Assembly (NCBI GenBank): GCA_943192975.1
Contig: CALPCJ010000006.1
Coordinates: 73,387 to 137,386, forward strand
Direction of reading: 5' to 3'
DNA: 64,000 bases
Source of the DNA: Senimuribacter intestinalis
Lineage (GTDB): Bacteria; Bacillota; Clostridia; Peptostreptococcales; Anaerovoracaceae
Made by a program: the position numbers and the translations under genes. How positions within the stretch are numbered: position 1 is the first letter of the stretch; every line of letters starts with the position of its first letter. This document shows, one piece after another, positions 42,309 through 53,900 of the stretch. Below the pieces are notes generated by a model. It did not search any database and had not been told where the DNA came from. It saw only the letters and a program-made list of their open reading frames with translations.

Positions 42309-43715
42309 CTAAAACCACACCAAGGAATACACAAATCCCGCCATGATGATGACAAAGACACCGACATCCAGCGCGCTTTCAAAGAATTTCTTGTGAGATT
42401 CGCGGCGAGCCCAGAAGTAAAATAAGGCACCAGGTGCAAACATCAGGGCTGAGATGATGATATTGCTGATGCCTGTGGCGTACAGCATCCAGAAGCCGTA
42501 GATGACACCGAGGGCGGAAATGAGCCAGTCTTTGAAGCCAGGAGCGCTGTGACCGGTGCGGCTGTCTTCGAAGCAGGTTTTCAGGCAGTACAGGGCAGAC
42601 AGCACAAACGGAATCATAATGGCGCTGGTTGCAAGTGTGTACAGAGCCTGATAGGTAGAGGACTGGAAATAAATGATAATCAGCAGCACCTGAATGATGG
42701 CTGCGGTGAGAAGCAGCGCTGCGCTGGGCGCATGGCGCCGGTTTTCTTTCTGGAGAAAAGCAGGAAAACAGCCATGCAGTGCTGGCGCATAGGCGCTGTC
42801 GGCGGTAACAATCGTATAAGAAAACATGGCGCCGGCGATAGAAATAATTACACCGATGTTGATAAGGGTTGCGCCGAAAGGTCCGACAACATAGGAAAGA
42901 AGTCCAGCCATAGCAGGGTCGCCCAGAGCGGCAAGTTCGCTCCTTGGCATAATACCCATGCTGAGAATAGAAATTAGTACATAGAGAATCAGCAGTGACA
43001 GGAAGGAAAGAGTAGTGGCTTTCCCAGAGACAGCAGTCGATTTTGCACGGGCAGAAATGACGACCGCTCCCTCAATTCCCGTAAAAATCCAAACTGTAGT
43101 GTAGGTGGTTTCCAGCACTTGTTTGCCCAGGGAATAGCCGGTATCCTCGCCCATAAAATTGTCCAGAAAAATATCCAGATCAAAAGCACCGAGAAAAATA
43201 ACAAATAGAATAAATGCAAGAATGGGGATGATTTTGGCGATGACGATAATCGTGTTAATGGTAACCGCTTCCTGCACGCCTCCCATCACAAGAAAAGTAA
43301 AGCCCCAAACCACAATAGATGCGCAGACGATGGAAGCCAGATTGTTGCCGCCGGCAAACAAGGGCATGAACTGACCCAACGCAGCGAAGAGCAGTGTCGC
43401 AAAAGACACTTGCGATAGAATCGCACTAATCCAATAGCCCCAGGCGGAGTTAAATCCGATGTAAGCGCCGAAACCCTCTTTTGCATAGGCAAAAATGCCG
43501 CTTTTCAGAGAGGGTCTTACGATACTGAGCCTGTTGAAGCACATGGCAAGGCTGTACATGCCGATACCGGCGATGGCCCAGCCAATAAGTACAGAAAGAG
43601 TGCCTGCGCCGTTTCTTGCCATATCGCTGAACATGTTGAAAACGCCGCTTGCCAGCGTTGTACCGATGGCAAAAAAAGTTAGTTTAAAAAGTCCAAGACC
43701 TTGTTTGTCCTGCAT
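42309..43715 (-). CDS. APC-family basic amino acid/polyamine antiporter (ArcD-like)
   Basis: The 468-residue minus-strand protein has about twelve hydrophobic segments and full family motifs: FKLTFFAIGTTLASGVF with the TM1 break, LKSGIFAYAKEGFGAY in place of the family's GG-x-Y, and FTGIEGAVVISARAKS in TM6. It resembles arginine/ornithine or lysine antiporters of the APA branch. It contrasts with the permease at 16868, which lacks the TM1 part. No catabolic gene lies next to it, so its substrate is not clear. Confidence 0.85.
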   Translation of the reverse strand: MQDKQGLGLFKLTFFAIGTTLASGVFNMFSDMARNGAGTLSVLIGWAIAGIGMYSLAMCFNRLSIVRPSLKSGIFAYAKEGFGAYIGFNSAWGYWISAILSQVSFATLLFAALGQFMPLFAGGNNLASIVCASIVVWGFTFLVMGGVQEAVTINTIIVIAKIIPILAFILFVIFLGAFDLDIFLDNFMGEDTGYSLGKQVLETTYTTVWIFTGIEGAVVISARAKSTAVSGKATTLSFLSLLILYVLISILSMGIMPRSELAALGDPAMAGLLSYVVGPFGATLINIGVIISIAGAMFSYTIVTADSAYAPALHGCFPAFLQKENRRHAPSAALLLTAAIIQVLLIIIYFQSSTYQALYTLATSAIMIPFVLSALYCLKTCFEDSRTGHSAPGFKDWLISALGVIYGFWMLYATGISNIIISALMFAPGALFYFWARRESHKKFFESALDVGVFVIIMAGFVYSLVWF

Positions 43716-43853
43716 GATAAATTCCTCGCAATCAAATAAAGTTACTGATACTATGTGCAGAAGGCGAATTGCTTATACGTAGAAAGACGCAGAAACTTGT
43801 TTTGCGAGATACAATTTTGTGGTAAGATACCAAGTGAGAAAGAGAGAAGAAAT

Positions 43854-44561
43854 ATGACTGATACATTAATCATAATTATAAAATGTCTTGCGGCGGTTTT
43901 GGTCGGCGTTTTCGCAGGAAACGGCGCAGTATATTTCTTTAACAAAATGCCGGCGCAGTGGCTTTGCGACTATGACGAGGAGCCATCCGATGCACTGAAA
44001 GATCCATATACACAGCGCATCAAAAGTTACCCATGGAAATTTATCCTTACCATGCTGTTTGTTGTCATTGATATTAAATTGGTAATAGACGATTGGCAGT
44101 TTGCGGTGGCGGCAGTTTGCAGTCTTTGGCTGCTTTTGGAAATTGCTGTGGCTGATGCTAAGTATCGGATTGTACCAGATCAGCTGGTACTGCTTCTTGC
44201 GGTAACCGCCATGGGATTTATTGCCTTTCATGATGGATGGAAAGACTGTTTGTACGGAGGGCTTGCCGGATTTGGTATTATGGGTGCCACTGCACTACTT
44301 GGCAAGCTGGCGTATCGCAGAGATACTCTTGGCGGTGGAGATATCAAGCTTTTTGCGGCGCTGGGTTTGATTGCCGGGCTTCGGGGAATACTGCTGATAT
44401 TTGTGATGACTACACTCTTTAGTGCTGGGCATCTAATCTGGCTTCTTGTGAGAAAGAAAATCCAACGCACTGATACTGTTGCGATGGCGCCGTATATTGC
44501 ACTGGCCGCGGCAATCCATTTGATTTTTTTGTGGGATTACATGCTGGTGCTACTGCTATAA
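43854..44561 (+). CDS. Type IV prepilin peptidase-like membrane protease (A24)
   Basis: The 235-residue protein has seven or so hydrophobic segments and the two catalytic Asp of the A24 family: A-D-A-K-Y-R-I-V-P-D near residue 100 and GGGDIKLFAALG near residue 160. The N-terminal cytosolic methyltransferase domain of PilD/TcpJ is absent, so it is a short form like CpaA or ComC variants. Start at 43854 follows GAGAAAGAGAGAAG. It is the only pilus-related gene in the window. A sigma-A promoter for the next transcription unit starts 8 bases after it. Confidence 0.85.
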   Translation: MTDTLIIIIKCLAAVLVGVFAGNGAVYFFNKMPAQWLCDYDEEPSDALKDPYTQRIKSYPWKFILTMLFVVIDIKLVIDDWQFAVAAVCSLWLLLEIAVADAKYRIVPDQLVLLLAVTAMGFIAFHDGWKDCLYGGLAGFGIMGATALLGKLAYRRDTLGGGDIKLFAALGLIAGLRGILLIFVMTTLFSAGHLIWLLVRKKIQRTDTVAMAPYIALAAAIHLIFLWDYMLVLLL

Positions 44562-44568
44562 GAGAGCC

Positions 44569-44597
44569 TTGACAATCTTCTCTGATAAGGGTAGAAT
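44569..44597 (+). promoter_or_regulatory. Sigma-A promoter of the cobalamin-riboswitch transcript
   Basis: TTGACA (44569-44574), 17-bp spacer and TAGAAT (44592-44597), which matches the consensus closely. Confidence 0.85.
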
Positions 44598-44639
44598 ATA
44601 TTACAATTGAATAAAATGTCAGAATAATTTCGTGTTCTT

Positions 44640-44822
44640 TCCAAGACTTAAGTGTTTGTACTTCGTCTTGAGAAAGCTAAGATGGAAGCAGGTGAGAGTC
44701 CTGCGCGGTCCCGCCACTGTGAGACGTGAGTTCTGCCTATAATGCCACTGGAGCCAATATGGCCTTTGGGAAGGAAGACAGAACGGTTTAGCGTTGAGCC
44801 AGGAGACATGCACGAGAGGACA
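44640..44822 (+). ncRNA. Cobalamin riboswitch
   Basis: The conserved B12 core is present: GATGGAAGCAGGTGAGAGTCC, CGCGGTCCCGCCACTGTGA, GCCACTGG with GGGAAGG, and the B12 box GAGCCAGGAGACATGC at 44795-44810. It senses coenzyme B12, usually adenosylcobalamin, and switches off the gene behind. Here that is a giant secreted protein and not a BtuB or cob gene. Confidence 0.95.
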
Positions 44823-44873
44823 ACTTGTAGATGTCGGAGGAACATTTAGAAGTATTTTTTGTACAGGAATACG

Positions 44874-44919
44874 GACTGTGAGAAAGTGGAGAATGCTTTT
44901 TTACAGTCTTTTTATTTTG
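44874..44919 (+). terminator. Riboswitch expression-platform terminator
   Basis: GACTGT (44874-44879) with AAAG and CTTT inside pairs with ACAGTC (44903-44908) and is followed by TTTTTATTTT. It would end transcription when the riboswitch is bound. Confidence 0.7.
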
Positions 44920-44923
44920 TATA

Positions 44924-44953
44924 GATCACCGGTAAGGAGATCACCGGTAAGGT
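44924..44953 (+). repeat. Tandem 15-nt repeat before the giant gene
   Basis: GATCACCGGTAAGG occurs twice in tandem, each with the palindrome ACCGGT. It sits between the riboswitch terminator and the ribosome site. Function unknown. Confidence 0.55.
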
Positions 44954-44993
44954 GTTTAGATAAATGATGAATTGAAGAAAGAGAGGAAAGGAC

Positions 44994-47900
44994 ATGAGAA
45001 GAAAAACAGGGAACCGTTTTCTGGTAGTGTTTCTAATCGTGACGATGCTGATCAGTATGGCGCCGGCAGGCGTTTTTGCTGCAGATATACCAGAAGCACA
45101 GACTGTATCAGAGATAACAGGATCGGGTACAGAAGCAGATCCTTATTTAATTTCTGACGGGCGGCAGTTGTCATCGCTGGGTGGAACCACACTGACCGGC
45201 TGTTATCGTCTTACGGCGGATATCGATATGGAGGGTATCGATATGCGGCCGATTAACGGCTTGAGAAGCGGAACCTTTGACGGAGGCGGATTTGCGATTA
45301 AAAATCTCAGCATTACGTCTTCGGGAAATACCGGACTGTTTGCAGAACTGGGAAGCGGCGCAGAGGTTACCGGAGTAATGCTGGAGAATTGCAGTATTAC
45401 CAATGCAGTATCCAGCGGCTCCGGCTATGGCGTTGGCGCACTGGCAGGAAAAATAAGCGGCGCTGCGAGTATCAGTAATTGCGGTGTTTTAAATGGAACT
45501 ATTGTGTGTACCACCAGTCAGGCGGTTAATATGGGCGGTTTAGTTGGCTATATCGGAGATAATTGCACCATAGAAAGCTCCTTTGCAAGGGCAGAACTGA
45601 CAGCGGGCAGCTACGCATACAGTTCTTCCTATCTGGGCGGACTTGTGGGAAATATCAGCGGCTACTGCAGCTGGACTGTGGCAGATTGTTATGCGGATGT
45701 TTCCATCGACACAAAAAACGGGTCAGGCGCGGGACTTATTGGACAGATTGGTAATTCGTACAGCGCATATACTCGTACTATAAAAAATTCTTATGCAGCA
45801 GCGGACATGGTAGGAAAAGATGCGTATCTTTATGGATTTGCCTATGCTGGATCTTCTTCTTGTGCTGTAGATATTGAAAACTGTTACTATGACAGTACGA
45901 AGTATACAGGAGATCAAGCGACAAATCTGAGATTGGCAGCTATTGAGGGAAAATCTACAGAAGAAATGGAGAGTCTTGCAGGACAACTGGGCGGCAGCTT
46001 TCAGAATCAGACGGGAAGCTATCCGATTCTGAAATGGCAGGATCCCAATGCTACTTACAGTATCACTCTGCAGTTAGTGCCGGAAAATGCTAAACTCATC
46101 TTTGACGGTGAAGAACAGCAAGAAAACGAAGACGGCGTGTACACCTTCTCATCTCTTCCATCAGGAAGTTCTCATTCTTACTGTGTGTCTCAGAGAGATG
46201 ACATTACAGATTACGGCGACAGGGAAGGCACTATCGTCATAGGCAAAAAAGACATCACTCAGAAGATTACGCTGGAACAAAATGTTTATGATATGTCCTT
46301 CAGTCTGGTTCCGGGGGAAGCAGACCTTCTGGTAAAGGATGCTGATGGAGAAGCTCTGACGCCAAAGGATGCACAGAAGCACATTTACGAAGTAGTAAAC
46401 GGTACGTATACCTATGCAGTGAGCTCCTTTGGCTATGCTCCGAAGGAAGGCGAAGTCACAATTGACAGAGCTGCAAAAGAGACGGAAATTGCGTTAAAAG
46501 CAAACCCTATATACACAGTTACTTTTAATTATGGCGATGAGCTCTACGGACAGGAAATTGAAAATGGCAAATTGACCGTAACAGCAGGTGATAGGTCAAT
46601 AGAGCCGGAAACCGATGGCTTGACTTATAAATTGCCTGTTGGATACGACTACAGCTATAATTTTAGAAGCAGTAATTATGCGAAAGTAACAGGCGAAATC
46701 AGTCTGGCGGAAGAAACAGCTGACGGTACAAAAACTATCACCATTCCGCTGACCGCAAAGACTGCCTGGGGTGGCAGCGATGATGTGGAAGAGCCTAATA
46801 AAAATGCAGACGGCTTCTATGAAATTGCAAGCGGAGCAAATCTGGCATGGCTGGCACAGGAGGTTAACGGCGTTTATAACAGCAGAATGCAGGTCATTCT
46901 GACAAAGGACATCGATTTAGGAGAAGAACAGTGGACGCCGATTGGAAGCTCCAGCAGCAGAACGTTCAAGGGTGTCTTTGACGGCAACGGACATACGATT
47001 TCCGGACTCTTTATTGATTCTGAAAGCAGTTATCAGGGGCTATTTGGATATGTCAGTGAAGCAGAGATAAAAAATTTGACCATTAGCGGAAGTGTAAAAG
47101 GCGGAGACTATACAGCAGGCTTGGCAGCGCAGACAGGGGCTAATACTGTAATAGAAAATTGTCTGAGCAGTGTTAATGTAAGCGGTAAAGGGCATGTCGG
47201 CGGTTTAGTCAGCTATGTCGGCGGACGCATGCTGACAATGACGGGCTGCGCACATCTAGGAACTGTCAGCGGCAATGGCTTTAATGTTGGAGGTCTGGTT
47301 GGCAGAATCTATTATGCAACAACGATCACAGATTGTTACCATAGAGGTGATGTGATTAATACAGTAGGTCAGACGGGCGGTTTAGTTGGATTGATCGACG
47401 ACTACAGCGCATCGGTGACCAACTGCTATACTATAGGAAACGTGATTTCAACAGGCTCCAATACGCACCCTGCAGTGGGAAAGAAAAATTCTGGAGCGGT
47501 TAGCAATCTGTATTATCTGGATATTGTCGGAAGTGACACCAATGCAGAAGCAAAGACCGATGCGGAATTAAAATCAGGTGATTTTGTGGCGCTTTTGGGA
47601 TCAGGATTCCTAAAAGATATGGAACCACAGATTAACGATGGATATCCGATTTTAAGCTGGCAGGATACCACGCCAAGATACCAGGTAGTATTATCGGTGG
47701 AGCCTAAGGACGCACAGCTGATTTTAAAAGATGCTGAAGGAGAAACCGTTGCAGCAGCAGATGAAAAGGATGGAACTTACACTTATTCCCTGACAGAAGG
47801 AGATTACAAATATACGGCAGAAGCCTTCGGAAAAACTACTGAAACTGGAACCATTCACGTGACGGCGGAAGCTGGTGAAACCGGCATTTCAGAGAATATC

Positions 47901-50900
47901 ATTCTGCAGGATGCACTGCGCTATCGTGTAACCTTTATGGGAATCCCTGACGGTGTGACAGCGGTTATTACGGTGATGAACGGCGAAAATATCATGGCAG
48001 CAGAAGAAGATGGAAGCTACCTTTTGCCGGAAGGAACCTATACATATACCGTAAAGGCAAAAGGCTATGCAACCGTCAAAGGAACCATATCCATCAAAGA
48101 CAGCGATACTGCTGTACCTGTCTTTATGGTGATTTCCACTGCCTGGGACGGGGAGTCAATGGATGAACCGGTGCAGAAGGATGGCGTATATCAGATTTCT
48201 ACCGGAGAAGAACTGGCGTGGTTTGCAGCACAGGTCAATAACGGAACCGGCAAGAATTATGATGCGGTTTTGACCGATGATATCAATCTGGGCGAAAATC
48301 TTTGGCAGCCTATTGGCACGACAAGCTGTAACTATGCAGGCACTTTTGATGGTGCTGAGCATAAGATTACTGGTCTGAAAGTCGAAAAAGACAGCAATTA
48401 TGCGGGGCTTTTCGGTTATATCAAGGGTACCAGCAGTAAACATGCGGTGATTGAAAATCTGACAATAGAAGGCGACGTCAGCAGCAGCTACGGCTTTGTG
48501 GGCGGAATCCTGGGTTATGGTGATTATGTTGATATAGTAAACTGCCATAACTATGCAAATGTTACGCTAACAGCAACTGCCTATAAATATTATGTCGGCG
48601 GTATTGTAGGTGAAGTGGAAGACGGAAGCGTGGAAAACTGCTCTAACTATGGAACCATCAGCGGCAGTCAGGCAGAAAAGATCGGTGGCATTACTGGATA
48701 TAACTATTATGCAGTCGTATCTTCTTGTTATAATGCAGGCGAAGTTTCCGGAAAGCAAAATGTAGGCGGCGTCATCGGTCATGCCAATGGCAAAGTTTCC
48801 GACATCTACAACACAGGCACAGTTACTGGTACCAGCGGCAATGTGGGCGGTCTGGTCGCTTATGCAGCTGCTGACATTGAAAAAGGCTATACCATAGGAC
48901 AGGTAAATGGCGGAAACGCAGCCTTTGGTACAGTGAGCAGTTACAGTGCTTCTATAGCGGATATTTACTATCTGAATACCCTTTCTGCAGACAGCAAGGC
49001 GCAGGCAGTAAGTGCAGCGCAGCTGCAGGAATTGGCGGATACATTGAACGGTGACAGGCAGCCGGTACTTTGGAAAACTGCAGCGGGCACTAACGATGGA
49101 TATCCAATCCTGGCTTGGCAGAAAGCAAGTGAACCAGAGGCTCCGATCACCCTGGAAGCGGCACAGAATGTAGCTTGGGAAGCTTTTGAGGAAAGGTACC
49201 TTAATCCTGACAGCCTGGAAGAAGGTATGATGCGTCTTCATCGGCAGGTCGTAAGATGGGATAAAGTAGCCCATGCAGAAAGCTATACTTTATCCCTTTG
49301 GAGGGAAGGCTTTGTATGGAAAAATCTGTCGGAAGAGGAACTGGCAGAATTTCGCAGTGAAGCTTTAAATGCAAGACAGAAACTCATGTGCATTGATGAA
49401 CAGAAGATTATTGATGCCATGACCGAAGCTGAATATGCCTTCTTTGAGCAGCTGGAAGATGCAGTACAGCAGGCAAAGGAAGCTGATGGAAAGACAGAAA
49501 GCGCTGAGAATAAACGGGCAGAATTTCTGCTGGGACTTGTGAATGATGGCAAGCATGATATCGCTCTGGGTTACTATGTTCCAGGTGTGGAGAAGATCAA
49601 GGATGTGTCAGGTGTCACTGAAGAAACGTATGATTTCAGCAAAGATATTATAGAAGCAGGTGAAGGGCGTTATTATGTAACAGTAAACCCTGTGGCAGAA
49701 GAGGATAGTAACTACGTAACACCTGAGATGATCCTTTTAGATACAGCGATGGCAGCTGATCTAAATGCAGAAAACGAAGATGCGTGCTATAACCATTTGA
49801 GACAACCGTACAATCTGAGATGGGACGGCGCTGTCGCAAAATGGTCCTCTGACAGCGAAAAAGCGGATTTCCTTTCTTTGATTTTGTATGAGGTCACAGG
49901 TACTAAAGAAAATCCGACATATACTGTGCTGACGCAGGAACTTTTGGCGCCGGATGCTGCCAGCGCCGATTTCGGCAGATATTTTACAGCTGATAAGCGA
50001 TACGCTTTTGCAGTTCGTGCAGAATCGGGACAAAACGGCATGATTGCGGGCTACGCTATGAGTGCGCAGTCTGCGTACAGCCCTGAATATGTGGTTGGAA
50101 ATCCGGAAATTCCGGGTGCGGATACAGATAGATCTGACTGGATTGCGATTTCTTCTGCAAAAGAGTGGATTGACCTTGCCAATGTGGAAGACAAAGCGGT
50201 AAGCCAGGAAGATAAGACCAGTCAGCAGACAATCGCTTGGGGCAAGAAATATTATCTGACAGCAGACATCGACTTCGCAGAACTTGCAGCAGCAGACCAG
50301 ACAAAGACCAAGTCCATCGGTAACGTGACCAACCGGTTTATGGGAACCATGGATGGTAACGGATACAAAATCAAGGGGTTGACTTTGAGCAACAATGACG
50401 CAGGACTGTTTGCCTATATCGGTGCAACAGGGCTGGTATACGATTTAACCATCGAAAATGCCAACGTGCTGTTCTCTGACAATGCGGCAGTTGTGGCGCT
50501 GAACAACTTTGGTACCATCGCTTCCTGCGGTGTTATCAACTGTAATATTACTGCGGATACTGGTGCGGTGCTGGGCGGTATGGTCAGCAGAAACTATGGT
50601 GTTATCAGAGACTCTTATGTGGAAGGCGGCAGCCTGACTTCTAACGCTAGTTCTGCAACCGGTCATGCTGGCTTTGTTGGTGCTAATGAAGAGGGGGCTG
50701 TCATTGAGCGGTGCTGGACTTCCATGGATGTAACCACGGGCAGCGAATATGCAGGCGGATTTTTGGGTCTGGGCTATGGCGGAACCATTCGTGACTGCTT
50801 TGCGCTGGGCAATGTTTCTGCAAGAAGCTACTCTGGCGGTTTTGTGGGAAGTTCTGTATTTGAAGGTAATATCTATGAAAATTGCTACGCTGCGGGCAAA

Positions 50901-53900
50901 GTGACTGTTGCAAGCGGCACCGAAGGTCATGGTTTTATCAGTCCGAGAAAGCCGGATTCGGCATTTTCGACCGATATCAGTGAAGAAGTGAAAAACTGCT
51001 ACTATAACAGTGAGTCTTTGCTGGATGATTATGCGCAGGCTAAAACAGCAGACGAGCTGCGTCAAAACGCTTTCCTGCGCCTTTTGGATCAAGGCAGAGG
51101 TATTTTTGCACAGGATAAAGAAAAGAACGACGGTATGCCGTATCTGGTTGCTGTAAAGGCACCTGAAAAGGCAAAGACGACTGAGATTACAGTAAAGATT
51201 GCGTTAGCGGTTTACGACAAGAACAGCTATACTTTCTCACAGCTGGGTGATGAAATTTCTGTTACTATGGACAGCAACGGAAATACACGAGTAGTCGATT
51301 TGATGGATGCTGCAGTGGAACAGGAAAAGCTGACCTATGCTTATAAAACGACAGAAACCTTCGGACGGTATATTCACACCGTCAATGATTATGCTGTGGA
51401 ATCTCCGGATGGTTGGATGTTTAGTATTAACGACAAGCTTTCCAATGTCAGCGCCTCCCTTGCTAATGTCAAGGACGGCGATAAGCTTTTGTGGTACGAA
51501 GGCACCACAGAAAATCTTTTCAAAGGACCGACCTGGGATGCCTTGACAAAGGGCGAAGCGATTGAATGGATTGATATTTCATCTGTTGAAGAACTGCAGG
51601 CTCTGGCGGCAAGCAGTGACGCAGATACGCTGTCAAAGAATTATCGTTTGACCTGTGATTTGGATTTTGCAGGTGTAGACTTCTCCGGCATTGGAAGCGG
51701 AAACACTCCGTTTACCGGCGTCTTTGACGGGCAAAATTATACTGTTTCCAATGTGAAAATAGTAGGCAGCGGAAACGGAACAGGTTTCTTCAATGTGATC
51801 TATGGTGCGACGATTAAGAATCTGCACCTTGTGAATGTGGATGTAACTGGAGAGAATCAGGTCGGCGGTCTTGTAGGTATTGCAGGTGCGCAGCTTGATA
51901 AAGAAGATGTTGCGAACAATAAGGCAAATCTGATTGGAAACTGCACGGTCAGCGGAAAAGTCAGCGCAGCTGGAAAGAATCCGGGCGGCGCAGGTGGTCT
52001 TGTAGGGCAGAACTGCAGCGAGTATGACAAAGATACGCTCTTTACTATTGCAAGTGCTATCGACAAGTGCAGTGCTGATGTTGCTGTGACAGGTCTTTAC
52101 AAGGTCGGCGGTCTGGTCGGCGAAAACGGCGGTATCATTACAGAAAGTGCGGCTGTCGGTACAGTTACGGCAGAAAAAGGCGTATATACTGGCGGTTTTG
52201 TAGGAGATAACACCGGCGATATCTACAATTGCCATGCAGATGGCGATGTAACAGGTGACAACCACACCGGTGGCTTTGCAGGATTCAGTGACGGAACCGT
52301 AAAGAACTGCTACAGTATTGGTACTGTTACTGGTACGGAATATACAGGAAGCTTTGCCGGCGCAATCAGCAAAGCAGACTTTGTCATCGGTGCAGGAAAG
52401 GTTATTGTAAATGGAACATCGGGACAGGGTTATAATGCAGGCTTTGCAGGCGAACTAGGTGGTCAGCTTTCTGGTATGGCAAATCAGGTAACCATAAAGG
52501 ATGCTTACGGAAACTGCGTAAGCGCAGATGGTGTGCTGAATATCTGCGGAAATCAGAGCAAGTTTACCGGCGAGGCAGAGAAGGAAAAACTAAGCGATAT
52601 GACGCTTTCAACTATGAAAGACGTCAGTGAAAAGCTGTACGAAATGTTCGGCGTAAATCTTTCAATAAAGAATTTAGAGGATGAAGCGAAGAAATATGAT
52701 AATTTATCGGTTTCTGAGTCTGTAGAAGCAGAAACTGTACTGACCCTTTTGAAAGAGGGAGAAACACCGGAAGAGGGGATTACAGCGGTCTACACTGTAG
52801 ATAGTGCTTATGATAAGTATCTTGCCGGAGGTGAGAGCCTGACTTTGAGGATGAACAATGATACGGAAAAACCGATTATCATTCCGGTGGAACTGAAGCT
52901 GACTGACGAGGTAAACGGCACCTATACTAAGAAGATGACAGTAGTGCTTCCTGTCAGCGGTGAAAAGAGAGCTGCACTGATGGATGCAATCGCTGCCTCT
53001 TATGAAAAGACCAGTGATGGATGGACCGTAATGGATATGGCGGTTTATGAGACTTTAGAAGGAAAGACGGCAAAGACCGATGAAGAAACGCTGCAGAATG
53101 CACTGAACCTGCTGATTGCAGAGGCTGCCGGCGATGAGGCAACTGCTTCTGATCGAGCAAGACTGGAAATCGTGCTGCGCGCTATGGGTATTGACAGCAG
53201 CAAACTTTACGAAGTCAACAGTCTGACTCCGATTGACAACGGCAAGAAGCTGACTGCTATGGATCTTCTGCAGGGTGGCTATTACGGTGCGCCTTGGATT
53301 CTGCTTAGTGAATATCAGGGCAATGTAAAGTTGACCGATGGTCAGAGGGACGCTCTGGTACAGATTTTGAAGGACAACATGCAGGACGGACTGTTCAGCT
53401 ATCAGTGGAATGGCGAGACCTACCACGATGTAGACACGGCAGCAGCAGCTTTGGCGGCTCTGGCACCTTACTGTGATACAGACGCAGAGGCGAAGGCGGT
53501 CGTAGAACAGATTCTTGCGGCGCTGAAAACGGTGCAGCAGGATAACGGTTCCTTTGGCAATGCCAATGCGGACGCTATGGTGATCATCGGACTTTTGGCA
53601 GCAGGTGAAAATCCATTTGCATGGAAAGCAGCCTCTGGTGCCAGCGTCGTGGATGGCATGCTGAGCTATGTCAACGAGGAAACGCTGAAGTTTACCTACG
53701 GAGGAAGTGATAATGCTCTGGCGACGGAACAGGGTTTCCGTGCACTGATTGCACTGGAAAAGTATGACGGACAGAATGCGTACAACTTCTATGACTTTGG
53801 GAATGCAGCTGTTAGTCCAGGTCATGCAACCGGTCAGGGCACTGTAGAGGTACCGCCGGCACCGGATGACAGTCACAAGGATATCACCGTGTCTGTAAGC

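Noticed and set aside
44640..44822. Cobalamin riboswitch belonging to the prepilin peptidase gene
   Set aside because: That gene ends upstream of the riboswitch's own promoter; the riboswitch can only control the gene downstream.
49283..49552. Minus-strand and alternative-frame reading frames inside the giant protein gene
   Set aside because: They have no ribosome sites and mirror the repeat-rich coding strand; typical shadow frames.
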